A stretch of 64,000 bases of DNA from an uncultured bacterium (GTDB taxonomy: Bacteria > Planctomycetota > UBA1135 > GCA-002686595), in the NCBI GenBank assembly GCA_905480285.1, contig CAJQPT010000064.1, positions 17,899 through 81,898 of the forward strand. Direction: 5' to 3'. Below are positions 50,661 through 58,491 of this stretch, piece after piece; position 1 is the first letter of the stretch; each line of letters starts with the position of its first letter. The translations under genes were made by a program, and so were the position numbers. The notes below the pieces were generated by a model that saw only the letters and a list, made by a program, of their open reading frames with translations, was not told the origin of the DNA and made no database searches.

Positions 50661-52022
50661 TCAGGCCCCCGCTCGCTCGGTGACCGTGATCATGTTCTCC
50701 AGGGCGAGCCTGGCCTCGGCCTTCAGCTCCTCGCGCTCCGCGTCCGTGAGCCGGTCGCGGCGACCGGTGATCTCGTCCACCGAGTCTCCGGCGAGGACTC
50801 GGTTGGCCTGGGGGGCCTCGCCGCGTCGGAGCAGGTCGAGCATGCCCGCGAGATGGGGCGGGTCGTTGCGGCTCATGGTGGCGCACCCGCAGCCGGCCGC
50901 GAGGGAGCCTGGGACCTCCGCGAGGTGGACGATGTCCACTCCGCGCTTCGCGCCCTCTACCTTCGCGTTTCGCACGAAGTGCCCCTCCGTTCCGATGGCC
51001 AGTCGATCTCCGGGCGCCGCGTCCATGACGGCCTTCCAGAGGAAGTTCGTGCTCCCGCTGCCGTCCGCGACGCGGACGGTCTCGACCGGCGACTCGGGGT
51101 GGACCAGGACCGTGCGGCCCTCGTTCTTCCAATGGTGGACCATCTCCGGCTTGAAGACGGTGTGCACGCCGCAGAACGAGCCCCAGAGGATCATCTCTGC
51201 CGCGTCGAGGGCCTCGAGGCCGCCTTCAACGTCCTCCAACCGATACGCTCCGGAGAACGTGCCCGGGTCCGGGAGCGCGAGGAGGCTCGCGGGATCCATG
51301 CCGAGCTGGTCGGCCACGTTGCGTCCGAGGTGCTGGTCGGGCACGAAGAAGATCTTCTTGCCCTGCTCGCGCGCCCAGCGCACCACGTGCTGGGCGTTGG
51401 AGCTGGTGCAGACCGCGCCGCCCGTCCGGCCCGCGAGGGCCTTGAGCCGGCCCGACGTGTTCATGTAAGCCACCACGAGCAGGTCGTCGCCGTAGCGCTC
51501 GATGAGCTGATCCGCGATAGGCAGGACCATGTGGTCCTTGGCGAGCATCTCCATCGTGCAGCCGGCCTTCGGGTTGGTGATCCAGACCTCCTGGTGGGGA
51601 TGGCTCAGGACGGCGACGGTCTCTGCCATGAAGTGGACGGCAGACTCGACGATCACGCGCTTGTCCGGGTTGCGCTCGGCCTGGAGAGCGAGCACGTAGC
51701 TGTCCGAGACGGCTCCGTGGTACCGCTCGACCAGCTTCACGATCTCTCCGCCCATATAAAAGTGAGCCAGCAGCAGCAGCTCGTCGCCGAAGTGCTCGAT
51801 GGCCGGGACAACATATCGGTCCAGCCAGGGCAGGACCGTCTCCGGGGTTCGATCCGGGAGGGCCAGGTACTCCTCGGCGTAGGGCCGGAACTCCTCCTGG
51901 TACCAGTCCAGGGGCAGATCGGTCTGACAGATCGGAATTCCGGCCTCCAGGGTCAGGCCAGTGGGCCGAACCTCCGACGATAGAGACGTGGACGGTGCGT
52001 TGCTGGGTCGATCGGGGGACAT
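50661..52022 (-). CDS. nadA: Quinolinate synthase NadA
   Basis: A [4Fe-4S] enzyme that makes quinolinate for NAD synthesis (453 aa, the longer NadA type). Signatures are LLLLAHFYMGGEIVKLVERY, SDSYVLALQAERNPDKRVIV, TNPKAGCTMEMLAKDHMVLP (Cys), GGAVCTSSNAQHVVRWA (Cys), FFVPDQHLGRNVADQLGMD, and GSLAAGCGCATMSRNDPPHL (Cys). The three cluster cysteines are therefore all present. The ATG at 52022 follows CAGGAGA; an upstream frame to 52094 is open. No nadB or nadC is visible in the window. Confidence 0.95.
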   Translation of the reverse strand: MSPDRPSNAPSTSLSSEVRPTGLTLEAGIPICQTDLPLDWYQEEFRPYAEEYLALPDRTPETVLPWLDRYVVPAIEHFGDELLLLAHFYMGGEIVKLVERYHGAVSDSYVLALQAERNPDKRVIVESAVHFMAETVAVLSHPHQEVWITNPKAGCTMEMLAKDHMVLPIADQLIERYGDDLLVVAYMNTSGRLKALAGRTGGAVCTSSNAQHVVRWAREQGKKIFFVPDQHLGRNVADQLGMDPASLLALPDPGTFSGAYRLEDVEGGLEALDAAEMILWGSFCGVHTVFKPEMVHHWKNEGRTVLVHPESPVETVRVADGSGSTNFLWKAVMDAAPGDRLAIGTEGHFVRNAKVEGAKRGVDIVHLAEVPGSLAAGCGCATMSRNDPPHLAGMLDLLRRGEAPQANRVLAGDSVDEITGRRDRLTDAEREELKAEARLALENMITVTERAGA

Positions 52023-52066
52023 TCTGGGTCTCCTGTGGGGCGGAAGACGCCGCCCGGACAGCGCAC

Positions 52067-52072
52067 AGTCTA
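52067..52072 (-). promoter_or_regulatory. Candidate -10 element (TAGACT) for nadA
   Basis: TAGACT on the minus strand lies 44 bases before the nadA ATG. It is the same hexamer as the pyrH -10. No convincing -35 was found. Confidence 0.4.
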
Positions 52073-52168
52073 GGCCGGAAGCGGTCCGTTCCATCCCCTC
52101 CCATCGACTCGTAAGCTGCGCATTCCTCAGGATCCTCCCGACTCGCAGCCCCCGACGGACGTCGAATC

Positions 52169-54274
52169 ATGCCTGACTCGCCTCGAAACTGCCCCCGTAC
52201 CGGAGCCCGATCGACCTCATGCCTGGCGGCAGTCTCGCTGGTCTTCTTGGCGGCCGCATGCTCATCGGGAGGGGGAGAGGTGCCGGTGGCGCCGGTGGAG
52301 GCGGATACCAGCCCGTTCCCCAAGCTGGAGCAAGGGCTAAATCTCCGTCCGGTGACACGGGTGAATCAGGCGGCGCTGACGCTCGAGGGCATCAACGGCG
52401 GCGTCTTCGACCTGACGGGGGTCGAGCTTCGCGGTCAAGATGCCGGCGCACGGATCGACACGGCGCTCGGCTACGGCATCCGGATCCGGCGCTGCAATGG
52501 AATCACGATCCGTGGCGGGTTGGTCGGAGGATACAAGGGCTGCATCGTGATCGAGGACTCGAGCGATGTGACCGTCGAGGGGGTGCGCTTTGACGGCTGG
52601 TACGCGCAGCGGTTGAAGTCGACGGAGTTCGCCGAGGACTCATCGGACTGGCTCGCCCCGCATGAAAACGACCAGGGGGAGTGGCTCCAGAACTACGGGG
52701 CCGCGATCTCGGCCACGAACTGCCGGGGGCTGGAGATTCGCGGCTGCCGCGGGCGGCGTGGCCAGAACGGCATCCTGCTCACGCGTAGCGACGAGTGCCA
52801 GGTGTACGACAACGACTTCTCCTTCCTCTCCGGGTGGGGGCTCGGGATGTACCGCTCTTCGGAGAGCGTCGTCTCGCACAACATCTTCGACTACTGCGTG
52901 CGCGGTTACAGCCACGGTTCGTACTGGCGCGGGCAAGACTCCGCCGGGATCCTCATGTTCGAGGGTTGCTCGAGGAACCTCGTCGTCCGGAACAGCGCCA
53001 CCCACTGCGGCGACGGCCTCTTCGTGTACGCCGGGCAGGACCTGGTCCAGGACGCGTCCGCCACAGCTACGGGCTGCGACCAGAACACCTTCGCCGAGAA
53101 CGACCTGCGCTTCGCGGTGGCCAACTCGGTGGAGATCACCTTCAGCGACCAGAACGCGGTGCTGCGGAACGATCTGCGGGGCGCCCACCAGCACGGCGTC
53201 TGGGGCGGGTACTCCTCGCGCATGATCATCCTCGGGAACCGTATCGACGAGGTGATCGGTGGCGGCGTCACCATCGAGCACGGTCAGAACTGCCTCATCG
53301 CAGACAACTCGATCGCGCGCAATGAGATCGGGATCGAGCTCTACTGGGATGAGGACCCCGAGTTCGTGCGCGGCCCCTATGCGAAGATCCGTGACGTTCG
53401 CTCCCGGGATCACTTCGTGCTGGAGAACAAGTTCTCGGGCAACGTCGTGGACCTGGCCCTGCGGCGCTCGACGGGGCTCACCTTCCACGCGAATGAGTAT
53501 GTACCGGGAACCCGTGCGCCGTACATCGCTGACCTGAGGTGCGAGGGGGACGCGAGCTTCGAGCAGGACACCGTGAAGCGCTGGCTGGACGCTCCGCTGG
53601 GGGCGATCCCCTCGGGGAACGTGAGTGATGTGAGCATGCGGCCCTGGGTCGGGGTTCCGCCGGCGATGCTGGCGGTCTGGAGGGGCTATCGCCTGCCGGA
53701 TGTCCCGGGTTCGCAGGTGGTCCGCGCCGAGGACAGGGACGAGTTCCGCGGCGGTCTGGAGACGATCGTCCTCGGCGAGTGGGGCCCCTGGGACTTCCGC
53801 TCCGGGACCAAGCGCCCGCCGCGGCAGAAGCCCGGCGGCGTCCTCGCGGACTGCCTCTGGGACGCTGAGTGGTTCCAGTGGGACCTGGAGAGCAGCGACC
53901 CTCGGACCCTGGAGGGCGCCTGGCGTCAGCGCGCCATGAGGCCGGAGGTCACCGCGCGGGTGTCCACGTTCACCGACCCCTGGTCCAGCAAGGAGGTGCG
54001 CCGTGTGATCGGGACCGAGTTCTTCGGGCTCATCGCGAGCACGACCTTTCAATGCGACCGGAGCGACAAGGCGAGCTACGCCCTCACGGTGAACTCGGAC
54101 GACGGCGTGAGGGTCCTTGTCGACGGCGAGCCGGTCCTCGAAGACTGGACGCTCCACGCGCCGCGGCGCGAGGAGCAGGTCCTCGAGTTGGAGCCAGGCG
54201 AGCACACCCTCCGCATCGAGTACTTCCAGATCCAGGGAGCCGCCGCGCTCTCGGTCGATCTGTCGGCTCGCTGA
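52169..54274 (+). CDS. Lipoprotein with parallel beta-helix and PA14-like domain
   Basis: A 701-residue lipoprotein with lipobox LAAAC (Cys near residue 28). Residues about 90-460 are right-handed parallel beta-helix coils: ITIRGGLVGGYKGCIVIEDS, LEIRGCRGRRGQNGILLTRS, NRIDEVIGGGVTIEHGQNCL, ADNSIARNEIGIELYWDED. This is the pectate lyase/NosD-type fold that usually binds or cuts polysaccharides. The C-terminal 110 residues fit PA14 (ASYALTVNSDDGVRVLVDGE, EHTLRIEYFQIQGAAAL), a carbohydrate-binding fold. Active-site residues cannot be assigned. It is divergent from nadA with 146 bases between them. Confidence 0.85.
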   Translation: MPDSPRNCPRTGARSTSCLAAVSLVFLAAACSSGGGEVPVAPVEADTSPFPKLEQGLNLRPVTRVNQAALTLEGINGGVFDLTGVELRGQDAGARIDTALGYGIRIRRCNGITIRGGLVGGYKGCIVIEDSSDVTVEGVRFDGWYAQRLKSTEFAEDSSDWLAPHENDQGEWLQNYGAAISATNCRGLEIRGCRGRRGQNGILLTRSDECQVYDNDFSFLSGWGLGMYRSSESVVSHNIFDYCVRGYSHGSYWRGQDSAGILMFEGCSRNLVVRNSATHCGDGLFVYAGQDLVQDASATATGCDQNTFAENDLRFAVANSVEITFSDQNAVLRNDLRGAHQHGVWGGYSSRMIILGNRIDEVIGGGVTIEHGQNCLIADNSIARNEIGIELYWDEDPEFVRGPYAKIRDVRSRDHFVLENKFSGNVVDLALRRSTGLTFHANEYVPGTRAPYIADLRCEGDASFEQDTVKRWLDAPLGAIPSGNVSDVSMRPWVGVPPAMLAVWRGYRLPDVPGSQVVRAEDRDEFRGGLETIVLGEWGPWDFRSGTKRPPRQKPGGVLADCLWDAEWFQWDLESSDPRTLEGAWRQRAMRPEVTARVSTFTDPWSSKEVRRVIGTEFFGLIASTTFQCDRSDKASYALTVNSDDGVRVLVDGEPVLEDWTLHAPRREEQVLELEPGEHTLRIEYFQIQGAAALSVDLSAR

Positions 54275-54422
54275 AGTGACCGTCCCGGGGCTGGGCCGAG
54301 AGGCCTACCCGAACCCGATAGCCACACCCTCCGGGGACGGAGATCCACACCCGCTCGGCGCTGCCTGGGCGGATCTCGGGGGCTCTGGAGAGGCCATCGC
54401 GGGGACGACACCTCGCGAGGGC

Positions 54423-54473
54423 GGCACTGCGCGGGGGCCGGCCCTGCGCGGGGGGCGACACTGCGCGGGGGCG
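54423..54473. repeat. Three tandem 17-bp units between converging genes
   Basis: Copies at 54423, 54440 and 54457 share CTGCGCGGGGG. A second, looser repeat (CACGGAGGNNNGCAGAG) sits near 54585-54620. Both are in the 352-base spacer between the beta-helix lipoprotein and the HEAT gene; no RNA gene or further structure is evident there. Confidence 0.8.
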
Positions 54474-54626
54474 GGATCGACCCGATGGGGCTCGGCCGCC
54501 TGAAGGAGGAGGACAGACTCACAAACGCGAACGGTCTGTGCCGCCCCTTGCTCGGGGCCGTCAGCGTGCGGAGTCGTCAGGGCGCGCACGGAGGCAGAGC
54601 ACGGAGGGGGGCAGAGCGCGGAGGGA

Positions 54627-56012
54627 TCAGTCGTCGAGGTGGAAGGCGTCCGCATAGCGGGTCTCCATCATCCCTCGGAAGTCCCGGCGCGTGGAGAGCG
54701 ACTGGAGCTCCTTGAGGGAGATCGGAGCGTCCTCGAGGTACTGCTTGGCCTCTCGGTACTTCTTCTGCCGCGCGAGGGTCTGCGCGATCCCGATGAAGAG
54801 CTCCTTGTTCCTGTTTCTCGACGAGCCCTTTGAGGCCTCGATGGCGCGCCTCCATTCCTTGACCGAAGCGCTGTAGTCGCCGATGTCGTGCAGCAGTTGT
54901 GCGCGCTCGGTCGCCTTCTGCACGATGAAGTAGGGCAGCTGTTCATCGGGCTCACCGATCTGCTCGAGCAGAGCCTTGCGCGCGCCCCGGTCCTTCATCC
55001 GTGCCAGCAGCATCAGTGCCGCCGTGCGCACGTCGGAGCGGGCGAAGTTGGTGTAGTCGTCGATCTTCCGCTTGACCCGGGTCCCAACCTTGGCGTCGGT
55101 GGACCTGAGCAGATCAAACAGCTCCACGCGTGCCTCCGAGGAGGTCTCGGGGTCGACGGCGACGCCACCGAGCGCGCGAGAGTGATCGAGCTCGTCCATC
55201 AGCTCGCTATTGCGGTCGTAGAAGGCTGCGAGCTCCGGGGCGAGGCCGGGGGCAGCCGGGGTCGAGAGGAGCTGGAGGACGACGCCGGCCGAGGTCTCCA
55301 CGGGCGCGGCGCTCAGGCCAGCGAGGGCTGCGGCGGCCACGGCAGGGTTGCTGTCGGAGACCTTGCCCTTGATGAACTCGATGCCCTCCTGGGTGCCCAG
55401 GGTGGCGAGGGTCAGGAAGGCCGCCTCCTGAACGGCGGCGCCGAGCTCCGCGGACGCTCCGATGCTCCCGCCGCCCGCGGCAATGCGCTGGAGGGGTCGC
55501 GTCACTCGACGGGGCTCGGGCGTCCCGGCCAGGGCGGTCAAGGCGTTGATTCGGGCGAGCGGGGTCCCCTCCCGAGCCATGCGCAGGAGCTCGTCGGTGA
55601 CGGCCGCGCTGGAGAGGTCGGCCACGACCTCGGCGATGAGCTCGGCCCGGAAGATCGACGCCCTCCTGGGCTTCTCTCCGGGCTCCAGATAGCGAAGCAT
55701 GAGCGGCGCGGCGTCGCCGCCGAGCTCTCGTAGCGCTCGCTGGCGGGCTACGGTTCGAGAAGACCTCGTGGGGATCTTGAGTCCGTCGAGCTCGTCCGCC
55801 AGGCGGGCGACCTCTGGCTTGAGTGCGTCCAGACTCCGCGCCCGCGCCTCCTCGGCCTGCCTCAGGAGCTCCTCGAGGCTCTGGCGGCCCTCCTGAGCGC
55901 TGGTCAGGGGGGCCGAGGGACCGACGACCTTGGCTGGGGAGACGGGCGTCGCCGGGAGGGCCGGGGCGGCCAGGAACACGGCGAGCAGGGCGGAGCTGGG
56001 GCGGATGTGCAT
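54627..56012 (-). CDS. Exported HEAT-repeat-like protein
   Basis: A 461-residue exported protein (signal SSALLAVFLAAPALPATPVS). The N-terminal part is a coiled coil (SLEELLRQAEEARARSLDAL). HEAT-like helical pairs follow: AVTDELLRMAREGTPLARIN, EGIEFIKGKVSDSNPAVAAA, and DVRTAALMLLARMKDRGARK. The last 110 residues look TPR-like (ERAQLLHDIGDYSASVKEWR, NKELFIGIAQTLARQKKYRE). Such proteins are protein-binding scaffolds; no enzyme motif is visible. The ATG at 56012 is chosen because the signal peptide follows. It is divergent from mnmG. Confidence 0.78.
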   Translation of the reverse strand: MHIRPSSALLAVFLAAPALPATPVSPAKVVGPSAPLTSAQEGRQSLEELLRQAEEARARSLDALKPEVARLADELDGLKIPTRSSRTVARQRALRELGGDAAPLMLRYLEPGEKPRRASIFRAELIAEVVADLSSAAVTDELLRMAREGTPLARINALTALAGTPEPRRVTRPLQRIAAGGGSIGASAELGAAVQEAAFLTLATLGTQEGIEFIKGKVSDSNPAVAAAALAGLSAAPVETSAGVVLQLLSTPAAPGLAPELAAFYDRNSELMDELDHSRALGGVAVDPETSSEARVELFDLLRSTDAKVGTRVKRKIDDYTNFARSDVRTAALMLLARMKDRGARKALLEQIGEPDEQLPYFIVQKATERAQLLHDIGDYSASVKEWRRAIEASKGSSRNRNKELFIGIAQTLARQKKYREAKQYLEDAPISLKELQSLSTRRDFRGMMETRYADAFHLDD

Positions 56013-56379
56013 GGGCAGGATCGGCGCCCGGGAATGCGGCGCCGTCGCGTCCAGAGTACCTCCGGAGGCTCCTGGGGTCACCGGTTGTGGAGAGAGCCCG
56101 GTGCGGTCTTGCGACCCATAGGGGCCAGGATCACATCTGGGCCGCTGGCTTCATGGCGCCGAGCCGAGGTTCCTGGCGCCATCGCCGTGGGGGAATCCGC
56201 GCTGCTGCCGCCCTCTGGACCGGGACTCGGCGGTGTCCCATAGATGGACCGGAGCTGGTCGAGGTGTCGGAAGACCCAGGCTTGCATGATGGTTTCGGAG
56301 CGTTCGCCCCTCACTTCTCCCCATCGGCAGGGGTGCCCCCGTGCCTTGCCCGCTCCCTCTGGATAACCTCTCGCCTCCC
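56013..56379. other. Spacer between divergent HEAT and mnmG genes
   Basis: About 367 bases with no convincing gene; open frames here are antisense extensions of the neighbours. It should hold promoters in both directions. I see no hairpin, tandem repeat or RNA gene that I would name. Confidence 0.45.
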
Positions 56380-58287
56380 ATGTCCCACGCGCCGCCCGAG
56401 CCCAGCCCCTCCCGGCACCCGTTCCCTGCACCGGATCCCTCGCTCCCGCGGGACGCGGATGTGGTGGTGGTAGGGGGCGGACACGCCGGCGTCGAGGCCG
56501 CCCTCGCCGCCGCGAGGCTCGGGGCGGAGGTTCGCCTCGTGAGCTTCGACCTCGAGAAGGTGGGGGAGATGAGCTGCAACCCGGCCATCGGAGGGCTCGG
56601 CAAGGGGCAGATGGTCCGGGAGATCGACGCCTTGGGCGGCGCCATGGGGCAGGTCGCAGACGCCACGGGGATCCAATTCCGAATGCTCAACACGGCCAAG
56701 GGCGCCGCCGTACAGGCCCCTCGCTGCCAGTCAGACCGCCACCGCTATCGGGAGGAGGCGACCCGCTGGGTGGCAGAGGCTGACGGCGTCCAGCTCGTGG
56801 AGGGCGCGGTCACGGGCCTCATCCTCGAGGAGATCGGCGGCGTGCTCGGCGTGCGGGGGGTCCGGCTCGAGGACGGCGTGGAGCTGCGGGCGCACGCGAC
56901 CATCCTGACCACGGGCACCTTCCTCCGGGCCATCATGCACACGGGTGAGCGCAAGGCCAGCGGCGGCCGTATCGGGGAGCGCAGCGCGGACGGCCTCTCC
57001 GGGGACGTCGAGCGGCTTGGCCTCCGCCTGGGGCGCCTCAAGACCGGAACGCCACCGCGGATCGACCGTCGCACGGTGGACTTCAGTGTCATGGAGGCGC
57101 AGCCAGGGGACGCTCTCAGGCGGCCCTTTTCGTTCCTCACGGATCCTGAGGCCTTCCCCACGCTGCCGCAGGTGGACTGCCACATCACGTTCACGAACGA
57201 GCGTACGCACCGCATCATCGCGGACAACGTGCACCGAGCGCCGATGTACAACGGCTCCATCGGGGGCGTGGGCCCGAGGTACTGCCCCGCGGTCGAGGAC
57301 AAGATCATGCGCTTCCCCGACCGGGGGCGGCACCAGATCTTCGTCGAGCCAGAGGGGCTGGACACCGACGTGCTCTACATCAACGGGCTCTCCACGTCCC
57401 TCCCCGCGGAGGTACAGGAGGACTTCCTGCGCACGGTCCCCGGTCTCGAGCGTGCGAAGTTCCTCAGGCACGGCTATGCGGTCGAATACGACTTCGTCCA
57501 GCCCAGCCAGCTGGCGGATTCGCTCCAGCTTCAGGAGGTCCCCGGCCTCTTCCTCGCGGGTCAGATCAACGGCACCTCTGGCTACGAGGAGGCCGCGGGG
57601 CAGGGGCTGATCGCGGGGGCCAACGCCGCGCTCTGGATTCAGGACCGTGCGCCCTTCGTCCTCCACAGGCACGAGGCCTACCTCGGCGTGATGGTGGACG
57701 ACCTGGTGATCACCAACCCCAAGGAGCCCTACCGGATGTTCTCCAGCCGGGCCGAGTATCGGTTGCTCCTGCGGCATGACAACGCAGATCGGCGCCTCGT
57801 GGCTCGTGCGGCGGAGGTCGGCCTCGTGGGAAAGGAGCGCGCGGAGTGCGTCTCGGCCAAGGAGCGCGCCATCGAGTCTGTGATCCGGACGCTCGGGCGC
57901 GCGCGCGACCCGGAGAACAAGCCCTGGCTCGAGGTGCTGCGCCGGCCGGAGGAGAGCTTCGATTCGGTGGCCGCGGCGGCCGGCATCCCCGAGCTGGACG
58001 GCCTCTCGGTCGAATGCCGCGAGGCGGTCGAGATTGACATCAAGTACGAGGGCTATATCGCTCGCCAGGCTGGCGATGTGGCTCGGATGTCGCGGCAAGA
58101 GTCCACGGAGATCCCAAGGGACCTCGACTACAGCCAGCTGGACGGCCTCGGGAACGAGGCGCGGGAGAAGCTCCTGGACCTGCGTCCGCGGACGCTCGGC
58201 GCTGCGAGCCGGATCGAGGGGATCCGGCCGCCGGACGTGGCGCTGATCGGGATCCACGTGGCGCGGCTGCGAGCCTCCTCTCGCTGA
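56380..58287 (+). CDS. mnmG: tRNA U34 carboxymethylaminomethyl synthesis enzyme MnmG
   Basis: FAD-dependent enzyme that, with MnmE, installs aminomethyl or carboxymethylaminomethyl on U34 of tRNAs for Lys, Glu, Gln and others (635 aa, normal). The FAD site is DVVVVGGGHAGVEAALAAAR. Other hallmarks are GEMSCNPAIGGLGKGQMVRE, LNTAKGAAVQAPRCQSDR, GRLKTGTPPRIDRRT, GRHQIFVEPEGLDTDVLYIN, and SSRAEYRLLLRHDNADRRL. The ATG at 56380 is used; a GTG at 56341 would add 13 residues. No mnmE is in the window. It works in the same pathway as the MnmC-type enzyme at 28274. Confidence 0.97.
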   Translation: MSHAPPEPSPSRHPFPAPDPSLPRDADVVVVGGGHAGVEAALAAARLGAEVRLVSFDLEKVGEMSCNPAIGGLGKGQMVREIDALGGAMGQVADATGIQFRMLNTAKGAAVQAPRCQSDRHRYREEATRWVAEADGVQLVEGAVTGLILEEIGGVLGVRGVRLEDGVELRAHATILTTGTFLRAIMHTGERKASGGRIGERSADGLSGDVERLGLRLGRLKTGTPPRIDRRTVDFSVMEAQPGDALRRPFSFLTDPEAFPTLPQVDCHITFTNERTHRIIADNVHRAPMYNGSIGGVGPRYCPAVEDKIMRFPDRGRHQIFVEPEGLDTDVLYINGLSTSLPAEVQEDFLRTVPGLERAKFLRHGYAVEYDFVQPSQLADSLQLQEVPGLFLAGQINGTSGYEEAAGQGLIAGANAALWIQDRAPFVLHRHEAYLGVMVDDLVITNPKEPYRMFSSRAEYRLLLRHDNADRRLVARAAEVGLVGKERAECVSAKERAIESVIRTLGRARDPENKPWLEVLRRPEESFDSVAAAAGIPELDGLSVECREAVEIDIKYEGYIARQAGDVARMSRQESTEIPRDLDYSQLDGLGNEAREKLLDLRPRTLGAASRIEGIRPPDVALIGIHVARLRASSR

Positions 58288-58436
58288 CCCTGCGGCTTGC
58301 GGCGCAGCGGCCGGACGTTCACCTGTCGAGCTCCAGGCTTTCCGGGCGCTCCGTGTGGGCTCCTATCCTCCAGAACCCAGGTCCAGCCTTGTCCCTGACA
58401 GTGGAGCGGAGGCGGCCGGAGCAGCGATCAAAGAAT

Positions 58437-58471
58437 GCGCCCCGCGCCGACAGGGAGTCGGCGCGGGGCGC
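58437..58471 (-). terminator. Strong terminator after the PPC-repeat protein gene
   Basis: A perfect 14-bp stem (58437-58450 with 58458-58471) and a 7-base loop, followed on the minus strand by ATTCTTTGAT. It lies 20 bases past the stop at 58492. Confidence 0.85.
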
Positions 58472-58491
58472 GTCTAGGCGACCGTCTCAGA

